The notes below the pieces were generated by a model. It saw nothing but the letters and a program-made list of their open reading frames with translations, did not search any database and was not told where the DNA came from. A program made the translations under genes and the position numbers. From Clostridium facile (lineage in GTDB: Bacteria > Bacillota > Clostridia > Oscillospirales > Ruminococcaceae), in NCBI RefSeq assembly GCF_014297275.1, contig NZ_JACOQK010000001.1:868001-932000 (forward strand): 64,000 nucleotides of DNA. The letters run 5' to 3'. Positions 18,922-27,454 of this stretch are shown here, piece after piece. Positions within the stretch are counted from its first letter, which is position 1. The number at the start of each line of letters is the position of its first letter.

Positions 18922-19076
18922 GTATCCACTGCTTTAATTTTATTGAAAAGAAACAATATATGCCAGTACAAAAGGGTCGTTATAGTTCTTTTCAATAAAA
19001 ACAGACATCCTTTACTTGAAAAAAAGAAAAAATAGCAGTATAATATTATTATCTTACAAAAAGGGGAATACTTCTC

Positions 19077-19379
19077 ATGGCGGACTTTGGAATGAAAATA
19101 AGGGTCATTAAAAATATATCCCAAGGCACAAAGGATATTGTAGCTGCAAGGTGCAGGTTAAAGGATATCAAAGAAAAGCTAGATTTTAGCAACGCTTTAG
19201 CACTTTGTCATGGGGATGTGTGTGACCTAATCTATGCCAGTGATTTGGCACAAAAAGCCGCTGGGGTCACTGTGTTTGAAATTGCAGGAAATTGCCCGCA
19301 GCATTTAACCTGCCTTGGCATCTTAGGAGATGTAGCCGCTGTGGAAGAAGCAGTGAGAAGAATCCGAGAGGGTTTATAA
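19077..19379 (+). CDS. BMC-domain-like small protein
   Basis: Protein of 100 aa. The segment D-L-I-Y-A-S-D-L-A-Q-K-A-A-G-V followed by L-G-I-L-G-D-V-A-A-V-E-E-A-V resembles the helix and final strand of bacterial microcompartment (BMC) shell proteins, where G-D-V-A-A-V-x-A-A-V closes the fold. No other shell gene or encapsulated enzyme lies in the window, so a true microcompartment is not supported. It could be a stand-alone BMC-fold protein. ATG 19077 has AAGGGGA upstream. Confidence is limited because the similarity is short. Confidence 0.55.
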   Translation: MADFGMKIRVIKNISQGTKDIVAARCRLKDIKEKLDFSNALALCHGDVCDLIYASDLAQKAAGVTVFEIAGNCPQHLTCLGILGDVAAVEEAVRRIREGL

Positions 19380-19493
19380 TCTATTCAGTTGATTTATAAT
19401 AATATCGGAAAATAACAACTGATTCAATCGTGATTGCAAATCATACATTTTTATTTCCACCATATGGTGTTCTTTTTAAAAGGAAATGATGTT

Positions 19494-19715
19494 ATGAAAG
19501 AAATTAAAATTGAACAATGCCCCTATTGTGGGGGAACTGATTTTATCAAAGGCTATGGGGTACAGGCGATTTCTGGTTCTAGCAAAGTAGCGAATTCTTG
19601 GAACCTGAGTAATTTGGTGTACACCGTCTGTAAAGATTGTGGCAGTATTGTCCATACTCAGGTAGAAAAATTGGACCGCCTGATTTCTTCTCAGCAAGAG
19701 CTTGAATTTGAATAA
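19494..19715 (+). CDS. Small zinc-ribbon protein, function unknown
   Basis: Protein of 73 aa with two C-x2-C pairs, C-P-Y-C at the N-terminus and C-K-D-C in the C-terminal half, which should bind one zinc ion. Nothing else is recognisable. I start at ATG 19494 because AAAGGAA lies nine bases upstream; the frame is open further upstream but without similarity to a ribbon fold. It is followed by a terminator and is probably monocistronic or co-transcribed with the BMC-like gene 114 bases before it. Confidence 0.7.
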   Translation: MKEIKIEQCPYCGGTDFIKGYGVQAISGSSKVANSWNLSNLVYTVCKDCGSIVHTQVEKLDRLISSQQELEFE

Positions 19716-19724
19716 GAATTAAAA

Positions 19725-19756
19725 TTCGTTGTAAGGTTATTACAACGGATTTTTTT
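19725..19756 (+). terminator. Intrinsic terminator after the zinc-ribbon gene
   Basis: CGTTGTAA (19727-19734) pairs with TTACAACG (19740-19747), followed by GGATTTTTTT. Confidence 0.88.
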
Positions 19757-20085
19757 ATGCTACTATCTTTAAGTGAAAACGGAAATAAATATAATTCATT
19801 TTTTAAACAAACCGTTTACAGTAGCTACATTGATTTAAAAGGTGCCAGATAAAACAAATAAGCAGAAAAAACAGCATAGCCATTAAATAGAATCTATACT
19901 GCTTAATTGGAAATTTGTTTGTAAACCGACATCCTTATATTTACAGTGAGAGAAACACAAGAGCATATTCCGAATATCTATAAGAGGATTAATAATAAGG
20001 AATTTTTAGAACTTGTGAATACATTTCTCAGCTATCAGAGACTGCATTAACATGATATGACATGTGCTGATATACCCTGCATATG
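19757..20085. other. Gene-free spacer
   Basis: About 330 AT-rich bases between two terminators. I see no supported gene, RNA or promoter here. Confidence 0.4.
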
Positions 20086-20118
20086 AAATACCCCCGGCTT
20101 TGCCGGGGGTATTTATTT
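20086..20118. terminator. Strong bidirectional terminator
   Basis: AAATACCCCCGGC (20086-20098) and GCCGGGGGTATTT (20102-20114) form a 13-bp perfect stem with a three-base loop and A/T flanks on both sides. It would end the minus-strand mini-gene just to its right. Confidence 0.9.
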
Positions 20119-20195
20119 TGGTTTTATCCCATACCATTCCTTTTTAGGAGTGGTATTAGGTAACAGGGATACATTTTAAAATTATGGAATTTTAA

Positions 20196-20342
20196 TTAGT
20201 CACAGCAGCAATCATTGTTGTTGCCATATCCACTACCATTACCACCGCAGCAGCAGAAGATCAGGATTAAAATGATAATCCACCAACAACAGTTACCGCC
20301 AAAGAAACCATTTCCACCAAAATTATTGTTACAACAAGCCAT
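20196..20342 (-). CDS. Cys/Gly/Asn-rich 48-aa protein, probable spore coat or sporulation mini-protein
   Basis: Minus-strand frame of 48 codons, starting ATG at 20342 and stopping at TAA 20198-20196. It begins M-A-C-C-N-N-N-F-G-G-N-G-F-F-G-G, contains C-C-W-W and a short hydrophobic core I-I-I-L-I-L-I-F, then C-C-C-G-G-N-G and ends D-C-C-C-D. A perfect AAGGAGG lies seven bases upstream and a sigma-K-like promoter precedes it. Composition resembles the high-cysteine mini-proteins (YjcZ-like or chorion-class names) seen in spore formers. The coat role is inferred from composition and promoter. Confidence 0.8.
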   Translation of the reverse strand: MACCNNNFGGNGFFGGNCCWWIIILILIFCCCGGNGSGYGNNNDCCCD

Positions 20343-20373
20343 AAAAAATGCCTCCTTAATTTGAATTACACCT

Positions 20374-20401
20374 TATACTATGTAAACCCTGTTTTAGGTG
20401 T
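20374..20401 (-). promoter_or_regulatory. Sigma-K-like promoter of the Cys-rich mini-gene
   Basis: Read on the minus strand, AC (20401-20400), 17 bases, then CATAGTATA (20382-20374) fits the published sigma-K pattern AC-N16/17-CATANNNTA. The start of transcription would fall about 25 bases before the ATG, just before the ribosome site. Confidence 0.55.
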
Positions 20402-20587
20402 TACACAAAATAAAATACAAGATAATAAAAGAAAAAGAATGATTTTATTAGAATAAATTAGTATAAGAGAGATAATTTAAAATAACAATAAAAATATTTT
20501 TTTATTCTGCGATATATGCAGAGGAAATATATAAATGTATTCCATATGTATTATTAACTATACAATAACGGAAACGAAGAATCTGTA
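20402..20587. other. AT-rich divergent spacer
   Basis: Together with the flanking promoters this fills the 344-base gap between the mini-gene and the lipoprotein gene. No further feature was seen. Confidence 0.4.
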
Positions 20588-20616
20588 ATGACAAAAAATT
20601 GAGTTTATGATATAAT
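20588..20616 (+). promoter_or_regulatory. Promoter of the lipoprotein gene
   Basis: ATGACA (20588-20593), 17 bases, TATAAT (20611-20616). The leader to ATG 20687 is about 65 bases. Confidence 0.55.
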
Positions 20617-20686
20617 GGAAACCAATAAGAAGTTACAATGAAACTGTAAAATAGAAAATAGAAACCGATACAAAGGGGAAGTTAAA

Positions 20687-21388
20687 ATGAATAAAAGCAA
20701 AAAAGCAGTGGCTATCGTAGTGGCTGCTTTATGTATGGGGTTAATGATTACGGGCTGTGGAAAGCAAGAGGGAAGTCTCCAGGAATCTGCTTCCCAGATG
20801 TCTTCTGAACCAGAATCTTCTCATAAATCCATTCAGGAAGAATTGGCAGAACAGTATGGTGTTTCTACACAGGCAATCCAGAATATTTATGATGCCTGTG
20901 CCGCAGTGGGTATGGTAACCGAAAATATGGAGTTTACTACAACAGAAACTTTGGAAAATGGGAATAAATCATTTACAATTATTTATGAGGAAAATGAATT
21001 TAAGGCATACCTTTATCCAGATGAAACGGTATGTGAAGTAGATAGCGGTAATAACGAAATTGTTTTCTATCAAGATGGTACCGTGTGGGAACAGGTGGAA
21101 GACAGAATCGTTACCATTGCACAAAAAGAGACTTTGATGGAGCAAAGCCAGGAAGTAGTAAAAGAATACTTGTTTTATCCAGAGACAGCTGTATTTTCAT
21201 CAGACCGAAAAGATTGGACTATTACTACTAGTGGAACCTCTTATCAGGTAATTGGCCATGTGAATTGTAACGATGATGCTGGGAACCAGGCAACCAGTGA
21301 GTTTGATCTCACCTATATGTGGGATGGAAGCGAAGATACCAAGCCAATTGCCACATCAGTAATGATTGATGGACAGAAAATGGAATAA
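20687..21388 (+). CDS. Secreted lipoprotein, function unknown
   Basis: Protein of 233 aa with a lipoprotein signal peptide: basic M-N-K-S-K-K, a hydrophobic core and the lipobox L-M-I-T-G-C, so it is anchored outside the membrane through Cys24 or nearby. A Ser/Glu-rich linker follows, then a beta-rich soluble region without a domain I recognise. AAAGGGGAAG is the ribosome site. The first of two paralogous membrane-protein genes begins 26 bases after the stop, so all three may be co-transcribed. Confidence 0.8.
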   Translation: MNKSKKAVAIVVAALCMGLMITGCGKQEGSLQESASQMSSEPESSHKSIQEELAEQYGVSTQAIQNIYDACAAVGMVTENMEFTTTETLENGNKSFTIIYEENEFKAYLYPDETVCEVDSGNNEIVFYQDGTVWEQVEDRIVTIAQKETLMEQSQEVVKEYLFYPETAVFSSDRKDWTITTSGTSYQVIGHVNCNDDAGNQATSEFDLTYMWDGSEDTKPIATSVMIDGQKME

Positions 21389-21414
21389 GTGGTGTGATTA
21401 TGGAGAGAAAAGTT

Positions 21415-21876
21415 ATGGGCTTTTTATATACCAACAAGTTTGATATTATCTCCCATAAAACTGGGGAAACCATTATTCAAATTATCAATCGGAATACAGT
21501 CCCTGTTACTAGAGATCCTTTCCGAATATACAGTTCCAATCCTTATGATAATTTTTTGTATTATGGAAAATCATATTGGAATGGTTTTTGTGTTTCACCG
21601 GTTTCAGAATCCTTTTTTCAAGTCTATTTCCCACCGAATATTATAGGGGTATTGGATCGAAAAGAAGACAAAACGATTTTACACATTACCATGAAGTTAG
21701 ACCGTTTTGCTAAGATTTTTTTAGCATTGATTACAGCTGGTTCTCTCTTGTTTTTCCTTCTTCTCATTACTGTTATGAAGTGCGATATTTTATTAAGTAT
21801 CAAATTGCCTGCTATGGTGTTAGCCTTTCATATAATAGCGCAGATCATTTTCCGAATACAAATAAAAAAATACTGA
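21415..21876 (+). CDS. Membrane-anchored protein, first of a tandem paralog pair
   Basis: Protein of 153 aa. An N-terminal soluble part starting M-G-F-L-Y-T-N-K-F-D-I-I-S-H-K is followed by two hydrophobic segments near residues 100-145. I choose ATG 21415 because it aligns residue for residue with the N-terminus of the next gene (M-K-F-L-P-K-S-K-F-D-I-V-S-H-K) and has GGAGAG seven bases upstream. Both share F-D-I-[IV]-S-H-K, N-x-x-Y-Y-G and a G-[IV]-[IL]-x-x-K-E-x-K-T-x-[IL]-H-I-T-M motif. Function unknown. Confidence 0.72.
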   Translation: MGFLYTNKFDIISHKTGETIIQIINRNTVPVTRDPFRIYSSNPYDNFLYYGKSYWNGFCVSPVSESFFQVYFPPNIIGVLDRKEDKTILHITMKLDRFAKIFLALITAGSLLFFLLLITVMKCDILLSIKLPAMVLAFHIIAQIIFRIQIKKY

Positions 21877-21935
21877 CTAGGTTATTGGAATAATTTTGAT
21901 ATCTAATGCTATTTGAGGAAAAGAAGGTGGATGAT

Positions 21936-22409
21936 ATGAAATTTTTACCAAAGAGTAAATTTGATATTGTTTCCCATAAAAGCCCGGAAACAATTTTGAA
22001 AATTATCCAGAGTAATACTACATCCAGTAACCCCAATAAATCTGGTTTTCCCAAATTAAATTATGGGACTCCTTATTATGGGGAACTGTATCGGAACGGT
22101 TTTCATATTACTCCGGTTCCGGTGGTTCGGAACAGTTTCTTACCGGATATTTATGGAATTATTGAGCCGAAAGAAGGAAAAACTATGATACATATTACGA
22201 TGCGGCTCAAATCTTATGTAACGATTTTTCTGGTGTTTTTTACAGCTTTTGCGTGTTTGTTCTTTCTCATAGGCTGTGCGGTGAAGAGTATAGAGCTAAT
22301 AATTGGACCGCTTGGTTTGATCCTATGTGCCCATTTTATGACCCAATTATTTTTTCGGACGGAAATTAATAGCAATAAAGAACTGTTAACCCGTTTGTTG
22401 GTCGATTAA
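21936..22409 (+). CDS. Membrane-anchored protein, second of a tandem paralog pair
   Basis: Protein of 157 aa, clearly homologous along its length to the preceding gene, with the same N-terminal motif, the same H-I-T-M-[KR]-L junction and two C-terminal hydrophobic segments. The ribosome site GGTGG lies before ATG 21936. The pair arose by local duplication and has diverged to roughly one third identity by eye. No function can be assigned; the repeated K-F-D-I-x-S-H-K start may mark an unnamed family. Confidence 0.72.
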   Translation: MKFLPKSKFDIVSHKSPETILKIIQSNTTSSNPNKSGFPKLNYGTPYYGELYRNGFHITPVPVVRNSFLPDIYGIIEPKEGKTMIHITMRLKSYVTIFLVFFTAFACLFFLIGCAVKSIELIIGPLGLILCAHFMTQLFFRTEINSNKELLTRLLVD

Positions 22410-22423
22410 TTTACGGAGCAAGA

Positions 22424-22483
22424 AAAAGTCAAACTGTTTTTTGACCTTTCGTTTGGTCAAAGAATGGTTTGACTTTTCTTTTT
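22424..22483 (+). terminator. Double-stem terminator rich in GTCAAA motifs
   Basis: The outer stem AAAAGTCAAAC (22424-22434) pairs with GTTTGACTTTT (22467-22477); the inner stem TTTGACC (22440-22446) pairs with GGTCAAA (22455-22461). A T-run follows. The stem arms are the same heptamers used as CtsR boxes 240 bases downstream. Confidence 0.75.
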
Positions 22484-22667
22484 TATGGTAATCTAATATT
22501 TATTTTAAAAGGGCAATGCCGAATTTTCGGTAGTTTGTAGATTTTGCTGCAAGTTTAAATTTCATTCAATTAATAAAAAGCTTAAAATAAAAGAAAAAAA
22601 TAGATTTCATTTGAAAATCGTAGAATACAAGAGATATTTTTGATTTTTAGAGAAAAATAAATTGATT

Positions 22668-22739
22668 TTTGACTTTAGTTGACTTTGACTTTAACTGACT
22701 TTAAAGGTATAATAAAGTCAAAGATCAGGAAAAGTCAAA
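22668..22739 (+). promoter_or_regulatory. CtsR operator and sigma-A promoter of the ctsR operon
   Basis: TTGACT (22685-22690), 17 bases, TATAAT (22708-22713) is a near-consensus promoter. Heptads TTTGACT or close variants begin at 22668, 22678, 22684 and 22694, that is two pairs with the 10-base period known for CtsR boxes, the second covering the -35. Forward AGTCAAA heptads at 22716 and 22733 lie between the -10 and the ribosome site. CtsR binding here would block its own operon. Confidence 0.85.
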
Positions 22740-22752
22740 CGAGGTGAATCAA

Positions 22753-23208
22753 ATGAATATCACAGATATGATTGCTGAAACAATCCAGCAGCTATTAGAT
22801 CAGGAAGGCGGGGCCACTAGGATTAAACGGAACGAACTTGCCGAGGAACTAGGCTGTGTTCCAAGCCAGATTAACTATGTTATCACCTCCCGGTTTACTC
22901 CCGAGCAGGGGTATATTATAGAAAGTAAGCGAGGCGGCGGAGGTTATATCAAAATTATGAGAGTAAAACCTTCCCAACGCGATGTGATGATGCACCTGAT
23001 TAACTCGGTGGGGAACACATTGGATGAACATTCTGCAAGAATTATTTTACAAAACCTGTGTTGCGACAAGTTATTAACCCAAAAAGAGGCTAAAATAATA
23101 ATGTCCGCCATCAGCGAGAATACTTACAAAAACTTGGTTCCAGTGGAATATCGACCAAGAGTACGGGCCAGGTTATTTAAAACAATGTTATTGAATGCAA
23201 TGGACTGA
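22753..23208 (+). CDS. ctsR: Heat-shock repressor CtsR
   Basis: Dimeric winged-helix repressor of clp genes, 151 aa. The N-terminal domain has L-G-C-V-P-S-Q-I-N-Y-V-I-T-S-R-F with the DNA-contacting helix, followed by the arginine/glycine wing E-S-K-R-G-G-G-G-Y-I that senses heat. The start is ATG 22753, six bases from GAGGTG; GTG 22744 overlaps that site. It is the first gene of the ctsR-mcsA-mcsB-clpC operon and represses it through the boxes upstream. Confidence 0.96.
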   Translation: MNITDMIAETIQQLLDQEGGATRIKRNELAEELGCVPSQINYVITSRFTPEQGYIIESKRGGGGYIKIMRVKPSQRDVMMHLINSVGNTLDEHSARIILQNLCCDKLLTQKEAKIIMSAISENTYKNLVPVEYRPRVRARLFKTMLLNAMD

Positions 23209-23225
23209 TAAAGGAGGTCTTATTT

Positions 23226-23726
23226 ATGCTTTGCCAAAAATGCCAGAAAAAAGAAGCTACAACTTATTATCAAGAAACTGTAAACGGAAAAACAACGACT
23301 TTACACCTATGTGAAGATTGTGCAAAAGAACTAGGAATTGGAATGGGAGGTTTTTCAGGATTTAATATGAATGATATTTTTTCCGGTTTCCTAACCAATG
23401 CCTTTGGAACTCCAACCATTGGTACCCGCAAAACTTGTAGCAAATGCCATTCCACTTGGGATGATATCGTAAGGTTGGGACGGATGGGATGCGATGAATG
23501 TTACCATACATTTGAAAAAGAATTGCTTCCTACACTGGAAAATATCCATGGAAAAACAAAGCATGTTGGAAAAGTTTCTAATGCTGCGGGTATGGAATAC
23601 AAGAAAAAAGTGGAACTTGACCAGTTAAAAGCCCAGATGCAAAAGGCAGTAGAACAGGAAGAGTTTGAAAAAGCCGCTGAATTAAGAGACCAGATTAAAC
23701 AGCTGGAACAGGAATTGGAACAGTAA
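23226..23726 (+). CDS. mcsA: McsA, zinc-finger activator of the arginine kinase McsB
   Basis: Protein of 166 aa with four C-x2-C pairs (Cys3/6, 29/32, 71/74, 89/92) that bind zinc, and a C-terminal UVR motif (about 127-165) for partner binding. McsA stimulates McsB and helps regulate CtsR under heat and redox stress. AAAGGAGG lies at the correct distance before ATG 23226. It is 17 bases downstream of ctsR and 13 bases before mcsB. Confidence 0.95.
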   Translation: MLCQKCQKKEATTYYQETVNGKTTTLHLCEDCAKELGIGMGGFSGFNMNDIFSGFLTNAFGTPTIGTRKTCSKCHSTWDDIVRLGRMGCDECYHTFEKELLPTLENIHGKTKHVGKVSNAAGMEYKKKVELDQLKAQMQKAVEQEEFEKAAELRDQIKQLEQELEQ

Positions 23727-23739
23727 GGAGTGAATCTAT

Positions 23740-24768
23740 ATGACAGCGTTAAAACAATGGTATTTCAAAAATGGCACACAATCCAATCTGATTCCAAGTA
23801 CCCGGATCAGATTAGCCAGAAATTTGAAACAATTTCCTTTTGAGGATAGAATGACAATCGACCAACAAAACCAATTGTCCAAACTGGTACAACAAGCCTT
23901 GGAACAGCTTCAAATGGGAGAGAATAAATTCCGATATCTAAAACTTTCGGATATGAGTGAAAAGGAAATTTATTCTTTGCTGGAAAAACATCTAATTAGC
24001 CTGGATTTAAGTCGAAATACGAAAACAGGTTTTGTAGCAATCTCAGAGGATGACAGTATTAGCATTATGGTCAATGAAGAAGACCATATCCGGATTCAAG
24101 TACTTTCTACTGGTTTTGACCTAGAACATACGCTAGACCTTGCCAATAAAATTGATGATTATTTTGACCATGAACTGGATTACGCTTTTGATCCAAAGTT
24201 AGGATTTTTAACCGCTTGCCCAACTAATTTGGGGACAGGGATGCGTGCATCTGTCATGATTCATCTTCCAGCACTAAAACAGTTTAATGCCATCCAACAA
24301 TTATCTAATAATCTTGGAAAGCTTGGTATGACCATCCGTGGAAGCTTTGGCGAAGGGACTAACGTTCAAGGGGACATGTATACCATTTCCAATCAGGTTA
24401 CACTGGGAATTTCGGAACAGAATGCAATTCAAAATTTGGAAAATATTGCTAAACAGATTATAGAAAAAGAACAGAATGCCCGTAACCAGTTAAAGGATAA
24501 CGATGGATTTTTGGATGCTATCTGGAGAAGTTACGCAATTTTAAAATATGCCAAATTAATTTCTGGTGAAGAATGCAGTCAGTTATTATCCTCCGTCCGT
24601 TTAGGTGTTTCCATGGGAATTTTAACGGATATTTCTCTAGAACAAATCAATGAGATTACTGCTTACTATATGCCATCATCTTTGTGCTTGTACTATAAAA
24701 AGGATTTAGATGCCCATCAAAGAGACGCTGCCCGTGCCCAAATGGTACAACAGATTCTTACCAAATAG
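23740..24768 (+). CDS. mcsB: Protein arginine kinase McsB
   Basis: Phosphotransferase of 342 aa related to phosphagen kinases; it phosphorylates arginines on proteins, marking them for ClpCP. Recognisable segments are S-T-R-I-R-L-A-R-N near residue 20, C-P-T-N-L-G-T-G-M-R-A-S-V in the active site and R-G-S-F-G-E-G-T-N at the substrate loop. The length is typical. It has an AAGGAG ribosome site and belongs to the ctsR operon. Confidence 0.96.
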   Translation: MTALKQWYFKNGTQSNLIPSTRIRLARNLKQFPFEDRMTIDQQNQLSKLVQQALEQLQMGENKFRYLKLSDMSEKEIYSLLEKHLISLDLSRNTKTGFVAISEDDSISIMVNEEDHIRIQVLSTGFDLEHTLDLANKIDDYFDHELDYAFDPKLGFLTACPTNLGTGMRASVMIHLPALKQFNAIQQLSNNLGKLGMTIRGSFGEGTNVQGDMYTISNQVTLGISEQNAIQNLENIAKQIIEKEQNARNQLKDNDGFLDAIWRSYAILKYAKLISGEECSQLLSSVRLGVSMGILTDISLEQINEITAYYMPSSLCLYYKKDLDAHQRDAARAQMVQQILTK

Positions 24769-24819
24769 ATGATACCGTTAATATAAATAGATCACCAAAA
24801 AATAAAGGAGGTCATTATT

Positions 24820-27333
24820 ATGTATGTATTTAATGGATTTACCGAAAAAGCAAATAAGGCATTAAATGATGCCATCTCTATTTCAGGAAAATTAGGCCAT
24901 ACCTGTGTAGGTACAGAACACCTGCTGTACGGTTTGGCTTGCGGAGATAGCGTTGCCGCCACCCTTCTTCATGAAAAGGGGATTACAGAGGATTCTGTTC
25001 AACAAAAATTAACCGAAGCTATTGGAAAAGGAATTTCTAGTCAGATGACGCCAAATGACTTTACCCCAAGAGTAAAACGGATTTTGGAACGTTCTATCCG
25101 AGAAGCTAGACAGTTGGGCCATAGTTATGTGGGGACAGAACATATCTTGATTGCTCTGTTGAATGAGCAGGATAGTTATGGTGTCCTGTTTATGCAGGAA
25201 ATGGGTGCTAATCCTTCCGAACTATATAACCAGTGTGTTGAGGAAATTTCCAATGGGCCAATCAATGCAGAGGGTGGAAACCCCTACCAACAGGGTGGTG
25301 CTTCTTCTAGTAATGGAAAATCTTCTGGCGTGTTGGATAAATATGGCCATGATTTAACAAAAATGGCTAAGGATGGAGAAATTGACCCAGTAATTGGACG
25401 TCAGGAAGAAATTGAACGTGTTATCCAGATTTTATCCAGACGTACCAAAAATAATCCTTGTTTAATTGGGGAACCTGGCGTTGGTAAAACAGCAATTGCA
25501 GAAGGTCTCGCTCAAAAAATTGTTTTAGGGGAAGTACCAGAAATCTTGAAAGATAAACGTGTTGTTTCCCTGGATTTAACTGCTATGTTGGCAGGCGCGA
25601 AATACCGTGGTGATTTTGAGGAACGTATTAAAGGCGCTCTGGACGAAGTGGCAAAATCCAAAAACACCATTTTGTTCATTGATGAATTGCATACCATTGT
25701 AGGGGCTGGTGCGGCAGAAGGCGCTGTAGATGCTGCAAATATCCTGAAGCCACAATTGGCGAGAGGGGAACTACAAGTAATTGGTGCCACTACCATTGAT
25801 GAATACCACAAATACATCGAAAAAGATGCTGCTTTGGAACGTCGTTTCCAACCAGTTACTGTATCAGAGCCTTCCCAAGAAGATGCCGTTAAAATTTTGA
25901 TGGGGCTGCGGGATAAATATGAAGCCCACCATAAAGTAAAAATCACAGATGAAGCTATTAAAGCTGCTGTGCAGATGTCATCTCGTTATATCACCGACCG
26001 TTTCTTGCCTGACAAGGCAATTGATTTAATTGATGAAGCAGCATCAAGAGTAAGGTTAAAAGCCTTTACAGCTCCAAACAATGTAAAAGACCTGGAAAAT
26101 GAAATTAAACGGATAAAAGAAGAGATGTCCGCAGCGGTAAACACCCAGGATTTTGAAACTGCAGCGAAACTCCGTGACCAAGAAAAAGAGCTGAAAAACA
26201 AGCTGGAAACAGAAAAATCTCAGTGGCAGGAAAAGAATGCTCGTGTTACTGGCGAGGTAGGTCAGGAAGAAATTGCAGAAATCGTTGCTAGCTGGACTGG
26301 TATCCCTGTCAAGCAGTTAAACCAGACAGAAAGTGAACGTCTTTTACACATGGAGGACATCCTTCATAAACGTGTTATCGGCCAAGATGAAGCAGTTACC
26401 GCTGTTGCCAAAGCCATCCGCCGTGGCCGTGTTGGATTAAAAGATCCAAAACGTCCAATCGGTTCATTTATCTTCCTGGGGCCAACTGGTGTTGGTAAAA
26501 CCGAATTGTGTAAAGCCCTGGCAGAATCCCTTTTCGGGGATGAAAATGCGATGATTCGTCTTGATATGTCCGAATACATGGAGAAACACTCGGTATCCAG
26601 AATGGTTGGTTCTCCTCCAGGATATGTTGGATTTGATGAGGGTGGCCAGCTAACCGACAGTATTCGCCGTCATCCATATTCCGTAGTACTGTTTGACGAA
26701 ATCGAAAAAGCTCATCCAGATGTATTCAATCTGTTGCTTCAGATTCTAGAAGATGGTATTTTAACCGATTCCCAGGGACGTCGTGTTGATTTCCGTAACG
26801 CTGTTATCATCATGACCTCCAATATTGGTGCAAGGTTTATCACGGAACACAAAAACCTTGGATTTGCGGCTGCTTCCAATGATGCAAATGCGTTATTACA
26901 AGATGATAAAAAGATTAAAAATGAAGTATTGTCTGAATTAAAACGTCATTTCCGTCCAGAATTCCTCAATCGTGTGGACGATATCATCGTGTTCCATAAA
27001 CTTAACGATCAAAATATCGAAAAGATTGCAGGAAAAATGCTAGATAGCCTTGTAAAACGAGTTAACAGCCTAGAAATTTCTATGACTTATACAGAAGATG
27101 CAGTGAAAGCCATTGCGAAAAAAGGGTTTGACCCTGTTTATGGTGCTCGTCCATTGCGTCGTGCCATTACCTCTGAAATTGAAGATTTGCTTTCAGAACA
27201 AATGCTGGAAGGCAAAATGAAAGCAGGGGATACCATCCAATTGATTTATAAAAATGATGCGTTTGATTTTCTTGTGAATCCAAAAACAGAAGAAAATCCT
27301 ACATCAGAAAATACAGTTGACCCTCAATCGTAA
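24820..27333 (+). CDS. clpC: ATP-dependent Clp protease ATP-binding subunit ClpC
   Basis: AAA+ unfoldase of 837 aa that delivers proteins to ClpP. It has a double Clp-N domain (about 1-145), first Walker A G-E-P-G-V-G-K-T with F-I-D-E-L-H, a middle coiled region holding a UVR motif (about residue 430), second Walker A G-P-T-G-V-G-K-T with F-D-E-I-E-K, and the pore loop S-P-P-G-Y-V-G. A perfect AAAGGAGG precedes ATG 24820. It closes the heat-shock operon; two terminators follow. Confidence 0.97.
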   Translation: MYVFNGFTEKANKALNDAISISGKLGHTCVGTEHLLYGLACGDSVAATLLHEKGITEDSVQQKLTEAIGKGISSQMTPNDFTPRVKRILERSIREARQLGHSYVGTEHILIALLNEQDSYGVLFMQEMGANPSELYNQCVEEISNGPINAEGGNPYQQGGASSSNGKSSGVLDKYGHDLTKMAKDGEIDPVIGRQEEIERVIQILSRRTKNNPCLIGEPGVGKTAIAEGLAQKIVLGEVPEILKDKRVVSLDLTAMLAGAKYRGDFEERIKGALDEVAKSKNTILFIDELHTIVGAGAAEGAVDAANILKPQLARGELQVIGATTIDEYHKYIEKDAALERRFQPVTVSEPSQEDAVKILMGLRDKYEAHHKVKITDEAIKAAVQMSSRYITDRFLPDKAIDLIDEAASRVRLKAFTAPNNVKDLENEIKRIKEEMSAAVNTQDFETAAKLRDQEKELKNKLETEKSQWQEKNARVTGEVGQEEIAEIVASWTGIPVKQLNQTESERLLHMEDILHKRVIGQDEAVTAVAKAIRRGRVGLKDPKRPIGSFIFLGPTGVGKTELCKALAESLFGDENAMIRLDMSEYMEKHSVSRMVGSPPGYVGFDEGGQLTDSIRRHPYSVVLFDEIEKAHPDVFNLLLQILEDGILTDSQGRRVDFRNAVIIMTSNIGARFITEHKNLGFAAASNDANALLQDDKKIKNEVLSELKRHFRPEFLNRVDDIIVFHKLNDQNIEKIAGKMLDSLVKRVNSLEISMTYTEDAVKAIAKKGFDPVYGARPLRRAITSEIEDLLSEQMLEGKMKAGDTIQLIYKNDAFDFLVNPKTEENPTSENTVDPQS

Positions 27334-27348
27334 TACCAATTCCACATT

Positions 27349-27384
27349 AGATGGGGAAACTAGCCCCAACCGGTTTTCCCATCT
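27349..27384 (+). terminator. Hairpin directly after clpC
   Basis: AGATGGGGAAAC pairs imperfectly with GGTTTTCCCATCT; there is no long T-run, so it may be an RNA-stabilising or weak terminator ahead of the stronger one at 27415. Confidence 0.55.
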
Positions 27385-27414
27385 AGAAATGTTATAATAA
27401 AATGATACACTCCA

Positions 27415-27454
27415 AAAAAACAACATCTCCATTTTTAGGAGGTGTTGTTTTTTA
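27415..27454. terminator. Strong bidirectional terminator of the clp operon
   Basis: ACAACATCTCC and GGAGGTGTTGT form the stem (roughly 27420-27448) around a seven-base loop, flanked by an A-run and a T-run. Confidence 0.9.

Noticed and set aside
19077..19379. A microcompartment locus
   Set aside because: Only one BMC-like protein is present, with no other shell or cargo genes.
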